Of a stretch of DNA of 24,389 nucleotides, positions 15,831-24,355 are shown in pieces. A program made the position numbers and the translations under genes. The notes beneath the pieces were generated by a model. The model was not told where the DNA came from, ran no database searches, and saw nothing but the letters and a program-made list of their open reading frames with translations. Origin of the DNA: Fidelibacterota bacterium (GTDB lineage: Bacteria > Fidelibacterota > UBA8477); the NCBI GenBank assembly GCA_021734045.1, contig JAIPJR010000045.1:1-24389 (forward strand), written 5' to 3'. The number at the start of each line of letters is the position of its first letter. Within the stretch, counting starts at the first letter, position 1.

Positions 15831-18800
15831 TCAATTGCTCCCCAGGGAAAATCCGATCGTAACACGCCGGGGTTCACCATACCAAGTGGGATGGGTGAAG
15901 TAAGTATCAAGTGAATTAATCGCTTCAATGGCATTATTGTCCACTGCCCGGTCCTGAGCCAATGTATATTCTGCCGTACCTGTATCGCCATAAACCCCAT
16001 ATTCATTCAGGATGTCCAGGAGATTGTCCGCTTTCACATAAAAACTGAAGTTTTGGCCCATCAGTGTAAAATTATGATAATATTTCATGTCCAGTAAAAT
16101 CGTGCCGGGTTTGGTTCCTGAATTGGGTATGGCGGTCCCTAAATTCCCCTGCTCATCACTGGGTGTGTATGGCAACCCACTTCCCAGTTGACCGCTCAGG
16201 CTCACGCCCCAGTTAGCCAGTTCTCCAACCGTAGTGGTGAAGTTCAAACTGTGGCGCTGATCCCAATCCAGCCGGAGAAAATGAACCTCCGGTTCCGAGC
16301 CACCCTGCAGCGCACGGAAAGCGGCCTGCGGATCAGAGGTGTTCCCTTCGGCTATCTGAAAGGTATAATCAATATTGGCGCTCCACATATCGCTGTGGCG
16401 TTTTTCCAACGCCAGCGTCACACCGCGGGCATTGGCATAATCCAGATTGATATACTGAACATACTTGCGTTTATCGTAGGTCTCCCAAACCTTATTAGCA
16501 CTCACCAATTGCCGGATATCCCGGTAGTACACACTCAGGTCAATTCCAATGTCATCGGTTAATTGCTGCTGCAGACCGATCTCATAACTGACGGTCTTTT
16601 GAGGCTCAAGGTCAGCGTTGCCCACCAGACTGTTGATACCGGTGCCACTGGCTAAGCGATATTCCGGATTATTGAACATGTCTTCGTAATTGGGAATTTG
16701 AAAAAAGTGACCGTAGGAGATGTGAATGACGCCCTGATCAGAAATGGGGTAACCAATGCCTATACGCGGACTGAACTGTGCTTTGGGTTTGGCGTCTCTA
16801 TACCAAAATGCTTCCCGTTCTTCGAATGTGAATTCGTTATCCGGTATCTTTTCAGATGAATCGTACTTACCATCACCATCCAGATCGGAATAGCTTTCAC
16901 CAGCGTCACGGAAACCGTTTTCATTGTCATCAACAAAGGGCTCCGGATCATCGATGTGCCCGTCACCATCTTTATCCCGGTACCGGTGATCCGGCCGAAT
17001 GGGGCTGTAAATATCCGGATCCCGCATGTCAGTCGGAACATGGAAATTGGAATTAAAATAATCGTACCGCAACCCAGCGTTAAGTATCAGGCTGGAAAAC
17101 TCCAGTTTGGTCTGGGCATAGGCGGATAACTCCTGAGGTTCTACCTGAAGGATATACCCGATAGTATCACCGGTCTGTACATCAAAGCCTACCAATCGTC
17201 GATAAATATTATTCAAACGTGCCTGAACACCCGTTTTCAATTCGGCTACCTGGGTCAGTTGATTGGTGTAATCACCTTTGATAACCTGCGAAATAGTCCG
17301 GCGATTAAACCAGCTATTCTGAATCCCACCCGTGATGAAACTATAGAGCTGCTGGGTGCCCAGGACATTAATCAAATCAAGTGTCCCGTCTCCATCCAGG
17401 TCTGCGTACTTTTTGGTATCCTCAGGATTTTTATACTTGTATTCCAACCACTCATATTCTACCCGCGAATAACCCAGTGAATAAAAGCTGGACTGAGACA
17501 ACTGATGATTCACGCCGACCGTATAACTCCCACCAGTTTTATAACGATCCTGGAGTCCATCCGGATTTAATTGAAAGAACTCATCCCAATTTTGCTGCCA
17601 GGAGTTGTCGCGGAGAATATTGAAGTTTACAGATAATGTGGGCGTCACGCGGTAGGTGAATTTGGTGTGGAAAGAGGTCTTGGAATAAGGATTCATGGAA
17701 ACATAGGCGGAATCACCGGTCCCGAGACGATAGCCACTGTTTTTAAATGTTCGCAATGAATCCAATTCCAGCGGTGCGTAGCCAATCTCACCGGTATTCA
17801 GATTCAAACCCTTCACCCACCAACGGCCATCCACTCCCAGGCCAGAACGTGGATCAATGGTAGAGTAAAAGGTATCATCAATCTCGAATTGGCGAACCCC
17901 CTGGAGATGACCGTCAACGGCAAAATAGCGGGCTGTGGTGAAAAAGGAGAATTTATCCCTGATGATGGGACCTGACAAACTCGCCTGCAGGTTGCGTTGG
18001 GCGGTAGGTTTCAGGTCATCAATATTCCGGAAAATCCCCGTATGCGTAGAAACATGGTCACCCATATAACCTGAAAGGTTGTAGCTCCACTTATCGCTAC
18101 CGTCTTTCGTCACAATATTCACGACACCGGACATGGCCTGACCATATTCAGCGTTAAATGCACCGGTAATGAACTGCAATTCCTGAATGGATGTATTCTC
18201 AATATCAACGGCCATATTCCCATTGTAGGGATCGGTGACCGGAATGCCGTCCACCATATAAAGGGTCTCACCGGAACGGCCGCCACGAACATGACCGGCA
18301 ACCATTCCTGCCTGCATATCCAGTACTTCATTAAAAGTCTCAACCGGCATAGCTTTTATCTGGTCAGCAGAAACATGTTTTGCGCTGGAGGTCAGATCTT
18401 TTTCCACCATGGGACGCTCGGCGGTGACGGTCACCACCTCTCCGGATTCCAGGATTTCGCTGACCATCTCGATATTCACTTCGGTTGTCAGATCCACCGA
18501 GACCAAAACATCACTAACCCGGGTACTTTTATACCCAATCATGCTGGCAATCACAGAATATTTGCCCGGTGGTACACCGGTAATGGTATAGCTCCCATCA
18601 ATATTGGTCGCTGCACCCAAATACCCGCTGCTTTCAACCACCACGTTACAGCCAATCAGGGGTTCCCCTGTTTCAATGTCACTCACCAGGCCGGCAATTT
18701 TCCCAGTAGTTCCAGCCTGAAGATTTGATATTGAAATCCCCAGCAGCAGAGCCAACCAGGTTCCGAGTCCTGCATGGCGCATTCGTCGCACTTTTCGCAG

Positions 18801-18833
18801 TGGATTTTTACACATAGCCAAGAGCAACTCCAT
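15831..18833 (-). CDS. TonB-dependent receptor with carboxypeptidase-regulatory-like N-terminal domain
   Basis: A 1000-residue outer membrane receptor for energy-dependent uptake, probably of glucan oligosaccharides. The signal peptide ends near residue 40 (LQAG). A CarboxypepD_reg-like domain (about 44-125, ATNIDGSYTITGVPPGKY) comes next, then a TonB-box-like stretch (EVVTVTAERP, about 132-141), the plug (150-245, VDGIPVTDPYNG and AEYGQAMSGVVNIVTK) and a long barrel ending TIGFSLGSN. An insertion of Ca-binding-type loops (DKDGDGHIDD, DLDGDGKYD) lies at about 618-660, presumably in an outer loop. The start is uncertain: ATG at 18833 lacks a Shine-Dalgarno, while ATG at 18815 (GGAG 12 bases upstream) and 18782 also give good signal peptides. 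It is the first gene of the operon. The architecture is SusC-like, but the substrate is inferred from the neighbours. Confidence 0.9.
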   Translation of the reverse strand: MELLLAMCKNPLRKVRRMRHAGLGTWLALLLGISISNLQAGTTGKIAGLVSDIETGEPLIGCNVVVESSGYLGAATNIDGSYTITGVPPGKYSVIASMIGYKSTRVSDVLVSVDLTTEVNIEMVSEILESGEVVTVTAERPMVEKDLTSSAKHVSADQIKAMPVETFNEVLDMQAGMVAGHVRGGRSGETLYMVDGIPVTDPYNGNMAVDIENTSIQELQFITGAFNAEYGQAMSGVVNIVTKDGSDKWSYNLSGYMGDHVSTHTGIFRNIDDLKPTAQRNLQASLSGPIIRDKFSFFTTARYFAVDGHLQGVRQFEIDDTFYSTIDPRSGLGVDGRWWVKGLNLNTGEIGYAPLELDSLRTFKNSGYRLGTGDSAYVSMNPYSKTSFHTKFTYRVTPTLSVNFNILRDNSWQQNWDEFFQLNPDGLQDRYKTGGSYTVGVNHQLSQSSFYSLGYSRVEYEWLEYKYKNPEDTKKYADLDGDGTLDLINVLGTQQLYSFITGGIQNSWFNRRTISQVIKGDYTNQLTQVAELKTGVQARLNNIYRRLVGFDVQTGDTIGYILQVEPQELSAYAQTKLEFSSLILNAGLRYDYFNSNFHVPTDMRDPDIYSPIRPDHRYRDKDGDGHIDDPEPFVDDNENGFRDAGESYSDLDGDGKYDSSEKIPDNEFTFEEREAFWYRDAKPKAQFSPRIGIGYPISDQGVIHISYGHFFQIPNYEDMFNNPEYRLASGTGINSLVGNADLEPQKTVSYEIGLQQQLTDDIGIDLSVYYRDIRQLVSANKVWETYDKRKYVQYINLDYANARGVTLALEKRHSDMWSANIDYTFQIAEGNTSDPQAAFRALQGGSEPEVHFLRLDWDQRHSLNFTTTVGELANWGVSLSGQLGSGLPYTPSDEQGNLGTAIPNSGTKPGTILLDMKYYHNFTLMGQNFSFYVKADNLLDILNEYGVYGDTGTAEYTLAQDRAVDNNAIEAINSLDTYFTHPTWYGEPRRVTIGFSLGSN

Positions 18834-18835
18834 TA

Positions 18836-18911
18836 TGAGTTACGCATGAAACAATTATTGTACCAAACCTTGTCACTTCAGATTGCATAGTAACCCTGTT
18901 GTGAGTTACGC
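18836..18911. repeat. Direct repeat TGAGTTACGC, two copies 66 bases apart
   Basis: Exact copies at 18836-18845 and 18902-18911 upstream of the TonB receptor. The spacing of 66 bases is close to six helical turns, so both would lie on one face of the DNA. Could be regulator sites or a chance repeat. Confidence 0.5.
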
Positions 18912-18913
18912 TT

Positions 18914-18953
18914 GCGAAGAAATTAAATCTTCGCTTTACTAATTTCAAGCGAA
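18914..18953. promoter_or_regulatory. Overlapping, mutually exclusive hairpins upstream of the TonB receptor
   Basis: GCGAAGA (18914-18920) can pair with TCTTCGC (18928-18934). The overlapping TTCGCTT (18930-18936) can pair instead with AAGCGAA (18947-18953). A third pair, GAAATTA (18919-18925) with TAATTTC (18940-18946), lies across both. Only one set can form at a time. No T run follows, so this is not a simple terminator. Confidence 0.45.
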
Positions 18954-19065
18954 ATCTGCTGCCTGGCTGATACGCTGATGCTGACGCGAAGTAGGACCTC
19001 ACACCCTGCTGCCTGCTTTGCCAAAAAATCACGCCCCGGAACCCTATCCCACGTATATTTTCCCC

Positions 19066-20784
19066 ATGCTGATCGTGACGCATCGATTATTAAGACGACT
19101 TCTGCCAATGTTCGGCCTTGTGATGTGGATCAGTAACTGTTCGCAATCCGAGCCCCAATCACCCGAAATGCTGGCCAGCGTGGGAACTCGCACCATCACC
19201 ATTTCAGATTTTCAACGCACCTACCTGCCAATTCTGCTTTACACAAATGAAAGGGATAACGACGAGACACGTGAACGGGTCCTGAACGATCTGCTGGGGA
19301 TAAAAATTCTCGCACAATCCGCCGAATCCATCGCACTGGATACTATTTCAGATATTGAGAAGTGGGTAGAACCCGTTCGACGAAATGCCCTGCTGCGCAA
19401 AATGTACACCCATGAAATTTCAGAGAAGATTCCCGCACCTTCTGAGGCAGCAATACGCCAAGGCTTCCGGCGAGCAAACGAAACCCGGCTTGTACGCCAT
19501 TTATTTGTACAAGACCAGGCCAGAGCAGAAAGGTTGTACAACGCCATTCAGAATGGTGAAACGGATTTTTATGTCGCAGCAGAACAGGTTTTCCAAGATT
19601 CCCTACTACGTGCCAACGGTGGTGAATTAGGCTGGATTCGATTCGGTGAGCTGGATGCGGTTTTAGAGGATACCATCTATGCCTTAGAACCTGGTCAAAT
19701 CTCCCGGCCGACCCGGAGTTCTTACGGCTGGCATTTGGTGATGGTGGACGGGATTCAGCGGAATAAAATGCTTACCGAAAGTGATTACTTGCTACTCAAG
19801 CCAAGGATTAAACGCATCATCGAGAAACGGCAAACCTTTCTGCGCTCACGAGAATTCATTAATGATTTCATGCAGCAAATAAACCTCTCTTTTAATGAGG
19901 AAATCGCACCGCAAGTAATCCGGATATTGGCTGCTCGAATCGTCGCATTTGGGGATAACGCGGCTAATGACGAACTCACCAACATCAGCCAGCGGGAAAT
20001 TGGTGTCCTTCAAAACGATTTAACCCCCTACCTGGAAGAAGAATTGTTGCGCTACCAGAATGAAATTTGGACAGTGGCTGATCTGGTGGCACGAATGCCT
20101 TATATCAACACGCGTCTGATGTTCCAAAACCTGCAAACCGCGATTGCCTATCTGGTGCGGGATGAGGTGCTCCTCAACCAGGCGCATGAACGGGGGTTTG
20201 GCGATGATCCGGACGTCCAGGCTGAAGTTCAAGATCGCCGGGATCAGGTTCTGGCCCAACTTTTTATACAAGCACGGTGGGATTCTCTCCACATCACACC
20301 CGGCACGTTGCGGAAATACTACCAGGACACTTGGCCCGTACGCTACGCAGGTCCAGATAGCCTATATATGGAGGGCATACGGTTCACCAGTCGTGAAGCA
20401 GCTGACGAAGCGTTACATCACTTGGATTCCGGCATGTCCTTCAGCCGGCTGGTCACGGATATTAAAGCAGGAAAGTTTCAGGATTTTGGCTGGCAGGTGC
20501 AATATGCCACCCACTATCCGGTGCTATATAATCAACTTCTACATGAAACCCTATTTACAGTCAAAGGACCGATTCATACGCAGGGAGCGTGGTGGCTGGT
20601 TCAGGCTACCTCCCGCCATCGATATCCATTACCATATAAAAATGTGCGACATCAAGTAGAGAGCGATTACCGGGCTGAGCAGTGGCGCATTTTTCGCCTG
20701 AAATTAGTTGACGAAAATCAGAGCAGATATGATGTGACCATTCATTTTGATCGATTACAGTCACTAACAGAATTGGCCCGGTAA
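19066..20784 (+). CDS. Parvulin-type peptidyl-prolyl isomerase lipoprotein (SurA/PrsA-like)
   Basis: A 572-residue predicted periplasmic lipoprotein chaperone. From ATG at 19066 there is a basic, hydrophobic signal ending W-I-S-N-C with Cys25; Asn before the Cys is unusual. A SurA-like N-terminal helical region follows, then a parvulin rotamase domain (about 140-231, VRHLFVQD, GGELGWIRFGELD, SRPTRSSYGWHLVMVDG) and a second, poorer rotamase-like domain (about 430-520, FQDFGWQV, WWLVQATSR). Proteins of this type fold outer membrane barrels and secreted proteins. No clear Shine-Dalgarno is seen, and ATG at 19018 or 19108 could be the start. It diverges from the TonB receptor operon, which suggests help in folding that barrel or the secreted cargo. 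Its stop lies 2 bases from the stop of the converging amylase gene. Confidence 0.83.
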   Translation: MLIVTHRLLRRLLPMFGLVMWISNCSQSEPQSPEMLASVGTRTITISDFQRTYLPILLYTNERDNDETRERVLNDLLGIKILAQSAESIALDTISDIEKWVEPVRRNALLRKMYTHEISEKIPAPSEAAIRQGFRRANETRLVRHLFVQDQARAERLYNAIQNGETDFYVAAEQVFQDSLLRANGGELGWIRFGELDAVLEDTIYALEPGQISRPTRSSYGWHLVMVDGIQRNKMLTESDYLLLKPRIKRIIEKRQTFLRSREFINDFMQQINLSFNEEIAPQVIRILAARIVAFGDNAANDELTNISQREIGVLQNDLTPYLEEELLRYQNEIWTVADLVARMPYINTRLMFQNLQTAIAYLVRDEVLLNQAHERGFGDDPDVQAEVQDRRDQVLAQLFIQARWDSLHITPGTLRKYYQDTWPVRYAGPDSLYMEGIRFTSREAADEALHHLDSGMSFSRLVTDIKAGKFQDFGWQVQYATHYPVLYNQLLHETLFTVKGPIHTQGAWWLVQATSRHRYPLPYKNVRHQVESDYRAEQWRIFRLKLVDENQSRYDVTIHFDRLQSLTELAR

Positions 20785-20786
20785 AC

Positions 20787-22622
20787 TTACCTAATCGTCA
20801 CGAGACTATTCCTGCCACCATAGGGATCGATTTCCGAATCCTGTGCCAATGGATCCGCCACCCATTCCTGACCATACAGAACAAATTTATACCGGTATGT
20901 TCCCCGCCTCAGCGGCACCGTCATGATTAAGGTATCATTACGGGTGATTACCGGGAATTCCCGTGGTTGCCAATTGGTGAAATCACCTGCAATTGCCCAC
21001 TGATTTGCCGTTAAATCGCCTATAAACTTGAATTCATACCGCTGGTAATCACCCGTCAATCGGTCGGTGAAAGTTGCCCATGGGTCCGTTGATTTTAACT
21101 GCACCGTGACAGGCCAGACACCCGCACTGTATGGCTCTATTCTGATACCAATGGCGTCGGAACTCGCGGATATGTCAACACCGCCATAGGTTGGTGCTCC
21201 CCAGGATTGAATCGAATAGCGGGTCGTAGATTTCGGAAGATATAGCGCCTCGGGTGTAGCGGCATTGTTTAGGATGACCAGGAACTGTGTATCTTTATAG
21301 CTACGGAGGTATGCATAAATGCCCCAGTCCTTATAGAGCTCGAAAAATTCACCTCGGGAAAATGCCGGATAGCGCCGGCGAAGCTGGATGAGGTCACGCG
21401 CCTGTTGGTACATCTGCTGTTGGGCTGGTGTGAATTGCGTTGGCATCATGCGCCGGTTCACATAATCCTGAGGTTCGCCCGTCTCAAGATTGGTAAGTGG
21501 TCCACCTTCCAGTCCAATCTCCGTACCATAATACAACACCGGAATCCCGGGCGTGGTTAGCAGGTAGGTCAAGGCCAGATGTAATTTTTCAGCTGCATAA
21601 CTGTCAATTCCCACCGTGAATCGAGCTACATCATGATTATCCACCAGCGTTACCATGGGATGTCCCTGGTATATCCGATCTGATTGCTGCCGGAATCGGG
21701 AGAGGTCGGCCATACTCCCACCCTGGGCAAATGTATTTTTAATGGTATAATAGCCGGGAATATCAAACAGCGCATCAAATCCCAGCTCCAGATAGGGCGC
21801 AACCCGCTCCGGTTCACCCCAGAATACCTCCCCTAACAGGAAAAAATCATTCTCGGTATAGTGATGAACATCAGCATTGAATTTTCGCCAGAAAGGTTTC
21901 TCGATATGTTTCACCGCATCCAGTCGAAAGCCATCCGCTCCAGTGCGATCAATCCAATACTTTGACATGTCAATGAGATATTCGGTGACCTCAGGGTTTT
22001 CCTGATTCAGATCCGGCATCCCGTGCAGGGCGCCACGCTCAATCTGCTCCTGGTCAAACCAATTTTTAATCCGATAAAATGCCCCATTACTGTCGCGATG
22101 AAACCAATCCTGCCGGTCACGATCCGTCACCCAGGGATGGTCCGCTGCTGTTTGGTTGAATACCATATCAAAAATGATTTTAATGCCACGCGCATGTGCC
22201 TTTTCCACCAGTTCAACCAGATCCGCTTCGGTTCCAAAATGCTCATCCACCGCATAAAAATTCACCGGGTGATATCCGTGATAGGGCCACCACCCTACGA
22301 AATCCTTATCGGAATTATCGAAAAAAGGTGTTAACCATAACGCCGTAACACACAGTGAATCCAAATAATCCAATTTCTGAATCATTCCCCGCAGATCGCC
22401 GCCCTGATAGGTTTTCAATGCCCGGGGGTTGGATCCATCGTATACCACATGGCTGGCCGGTTGATTTCCGGCATCGTTTGTGGGGTCACCGTTGTGAAAC
22501 CGGTCGATAAGCGCAAAATAGATGATTTCATCTTGCCAGCCAGTCGCTTCTGGTTCAACCCGGCATCCTATCAAGACTGCAATGAGAAGTGCCAGACTGA
22601 TTAGCCGGCCCCTGAATGTCAT
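20787..22622 (-). CDS. GH13 amylase lipoprotein with C-terminal CBM48-like module
   Basis: A 611-residue lipoprotein (signal to Cys20, lipobox L-I-G-C) carrying a GH13 alpha-amylase-type barrel (about 28-505) and a C-terminal CBM48/AMPK-type module (about 525-611, AGDFTNWQP, YKFVLYGQEW). The catalytic residues are present: nucleophile D235 (GFRLDAVKH), acid/base E265 (LLGEVF) and D331 (LVDNHDVAR). Region I reads FDMVFNQT, with Gln157 where His is usual. It should cut alpha-1,4-linked oligosaccharides at the periplasmic or outer face of a membrane. Its ATG overlaps the glgA stop (ATGA), so it is translationally coupled to glycogen synthase. The barrel resembles cyclomaltodextrinase or maltogenic-type amylases, but the subfamily is not resolved. 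Confidence 0.92.
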   Translation of the reverse strand: MTFRGRLISLALLIAVLIGCRVEPEATGWQDEIIYFALIDRFHNGDPTNDAGNQPASHVVYDGSNPRALKTYQGGDLRGMIQKLDYLDSLCVTALWLTPFFDNSDKDFVGWWPYHGYHPVNFYAVDEHFGTEADLVELVEKAHARGIKIIFDMVFNQTAADHPWVTDRDRQDWFHRDSNGAFYRIKNWFDQEQIERGALHGMPDLNQENPEVTEYLIDMSKYWIDRTGADGFRLDAVKHIEKPFWRKFNADVHHYTENDFFLLGEVFWGEPERVAPYLELGFDALFDIPGYYTIKNTFAQGGSMADLSRFRQQSDRIYQGHPMVTLVDNHDVARFTVGIDSYAAEKLHLALTYLLTTPGIPVLYYGTEIGLEGGPLTNLETGEPQDYVNRRMMPTQFTPAQQQMYQQARDLIQLRRRYPAFSRGEFFELYKDWGIYAYLRSYKDTQFLVILNNAATPEALYLPKSTTRYSIQSWGAPTYGGVDISASSDAIGIRIEPYSAGVWPVTVQLKSTDPWATFTDRLTGDYQRYEFKFIGDLTANQWAIAGDFTNWQPREFPVITRNDTLIMTVPLRRGTYRYKFVLYGQEWVADPLAQDSEIDPYGGRNSLVTIR

Positions 22623-24091
22623 TTCATCAGCTCTTGGTAAATTTCCATATACGCCCGGGCCGAGCGCTCCCAGCTAAAATCCTGCGACATGGCATTGTGC
22701 ATCAAAGTATGCCAGGCTGGTTTGTCCCGGAAAACCTGCAAAGCCTGATTGATGGCCTGTAATAACGCAAACGGAGAGTAGAATTGAAAATTAAAACCGG
22801 TACCGCACGCTCCATTCCAGGCCTGAACCGTATCAGCCAACCCACCCGTTTGACGGACAATTGGAATAGTGCCGTACCGTAAACTGTAAATCTGGTTCAG
22901 CCCACAAGCTTCGTACTTACTGGGCATGAGAAACATATCGGCACCCGCTTCGATCAAGTGAGATAATGCCGCATCATAGCCCTGATGATACGCCACCTTC
23001 TCCGGGTACCGCTCAGCCCATTGACGGAACAAATCCTCGAACCGCGTTTCTCCGGAGCCCAGAATGGTCCACTGCAGCGGCATCGTCATGAGTTCCTCTT
23101 CCAGCGGTATGAGTAACTCAAAGCCCTTCGAATCCACCAATCTAGAAATAATACCGACTAAGGCATGTCCGGGGAGGTCGGGTAAACCGCTCCTGGCCAG
23201 GAGAGCTGCACGATTCGTCTGCTTCCCTGCCGTATTTTCAGCAGAGAAATGCGCCGGAATGAGCGGATCCTGCTCCGGACTCCACACCTGATAATCCACA
23301 CCATTTAATATTCCCTGAAGCGGCATTTTCAAGCTTCGTAATACCCCATCCAGGCCAAAACTAATCTCCGGTGAAGCCAACAGTTCACTTGCGTAACTTG
23401 GGCTTACCGTCGTCACCCGGTCAGCGTGGATAATCCCGCCTTTTAAGAAATTGGTTTGCCCGTGAAATTCCAGCGGCCCGCCGGGATAAAATGCCGCCCA
23501 TCCCAAACCGGTGAGGTTGAGAATATCCGGAGAATAACGCCCCTGATATCCGATATTGTGAATGGTCAGGACCGTTTTGGGTGGATTTTTCACCGCCTCT
23601 GTTTTCAGGTACACTGGTAGCAGGGCAGTATGGTGGTCATTCACGTGGAGGATATGGAAGTGGGTTCGCCGCACCATCGCCAGTATCACTTTTTGGAAGA
23701 AAATGTAGCGTTCGCCATTATCCCAAAAGGGGAACCCGTGTTCGTCCTCATAAATACCGGAACGCGCAAAATATTCCGCTGACTCAACAAACCAAATTGT
23801 AACGCTCCCTACGGCTGCACTCAGGATTTTGAAAGAACGCTCCCGATACTCCCCCAGTGAGACTGTTCCCTGAGCAATAATTTTCAACGAATCGGGCAGA
23901 TCACGGCGATTAATCGAGCCATAAAGTGGGGTGATGACCGTTACTTCGGCACCCAATCCAGTAAGAGCAGCCGGTAAAGCCTGGCTCACATCCGCTAGAC
24001 CGCCAACCTTGGAAAATGGCGCAGACTCAGTCGTACAAAAAAGTATCTGCAAAGATGTTTCCGGTGACTTAGAAGGGGGTTTTCTGGGCAT
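22619..24091 (-). CDS. glgA: Glycogen (starch) synthase, GT5 family
   Basis: A 490-residue cytoplasmic GT5 glycosyltransferase that adds glucose from ADP-glucose to the non-reducing ends of alpha-1,4-glucan. The length is normal for GlgA. The N-terminal ADP-glucose motif K-V-G-G-L is at 28-32, TIHNIGYQG at about 176-184, and the phosphate-contacting R317 and K322 sit in ISRLVDSKG. E394 lies in the C-terminal motif PSKYEACGLNQIYSLRYGTI, where Ala replaces the common Pro of EPCGL. ATG at 24091 is the only good start, although no Shine-Dalgarno is close (GAGGA lies about 18 bases away). It is the first gene of an operon with the GH13 lipoprotein. No glgC (ADP-glucose pyrophosphorylase) is in the window. 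Confidence 0.95.
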   Translation of the reverse strand: MPRKPPSKSPETSLQILFCTTESAPFSKVGGLADVSQALPAALTGLGAEVTVITPLYGSINRRDLPDSLKIIAQGTVSLGEYRERSFKILSAAVGSVTIWFVESAEYFARSGIYEDEHGFPFWDNGERYIFFQKVILAMVRRTHFHILHVNDHHTALLPVYLKTEAVKNPPKTVLTIHNIGYQGRYSPDILNLTGLGWAAFYPGGPLEFHGQTNFLKGGIIHADRVTTVSPSYASELLASPEISFGLDGVLRSLKMPLQGILNGVDYQVWSPEQDPLIPAHFSAENTAGKQTNRAALLARSGLPDLPGHALVGIISRLVDSKGFELLIPLEEELMTMPLQWTILGSGETRFEDLFRQWAERYPEKVAYHQGYDAALSHLIEAGADMFLMPSKYEACGLNQIYSLRYGTIPIVRQTGGLADTVQAWNGACGTGFNFQFYSPFALLQAINQALQVFRDKPAWHTLMHNAMSQDFSWERSARAYMEIYQELMK

Positions 24092-24250
24092 TGTATAAGT
24101 CTTTTTACTTCCTCTGTTTTTATCAAGACTACCCGAATTCTACGGATAAGGCAAGGGAATTCATGTATTCAGACCCACTCATCCTACACCATAAACAAGG
24201 TGATTTATCTACCAGATTGAATCTAAAAAATGGAAAAATTATGCTGTATC
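24092..24250. promoter_or_regulatory. glgA upstream region
   Basis: AT-rich leader between glgA and the putative IS end. It holds a promoter candidate described separately. No gene is visible. Confidence 0.5.
24126..24154 (-). promoter_or_regulatory. Candidate promoter of glgA
   Basis: On the minus strand TTGCCT (complement of 24149-24154), a 17-base spacer and TAGTCT (complement of 24126-24131). It would start a transcript about 28 bases before the ATG. The matches to the sigma70 consensus are moderate (4 of 6 and 3 of 6). Confidence 0.35.
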
Positions 24251-24256
24251 TGTCAG

Positions 24257-24301
24257 GGGGCAGTCAAAATAGGCCAGTAAGGGGCAGTTGAAAACAGGCC
24301 A
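24257..24301 (+). repeat. Imperfect tandem repeats at the IS left end
   Basis: Copy 1 at 24257-24276 and copy 2 at 24281-24301. They share GGGGCAGT, AAA and AGGCCA and differ in between; the pitch is 24 bases. Probable transposase (IstA) binding sites. Confidence 0.7.
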
Positions 24302-24355
24302 CCTCTAGAGAGAAAAACCTTTAGGTTCTCCGAATAAAAAAAGGGAGCCAAAGAG

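Larger units (their letters stand above)
18834..19065. promoter_or_regulatory. Divergent control region between receptor operon and PPIase
   Basis: These 232 bases carry no gene I can support. They hold a 10-base direct repeat (TGAGTTACGC) and a set of overlapping inverted repeats. No promoter on either strand was convincing. Confidence 0.4.

Noticed and set aside
18291-18728. 145-residue plus-strand frame
   Set aside because: An antisense shadow of the receptor plug and N-terminal domain.
20144-20659. 171-residue plus-strand frame
   Set aside because: Overlaps the PPIase gene in another frame and has no recognisable features.
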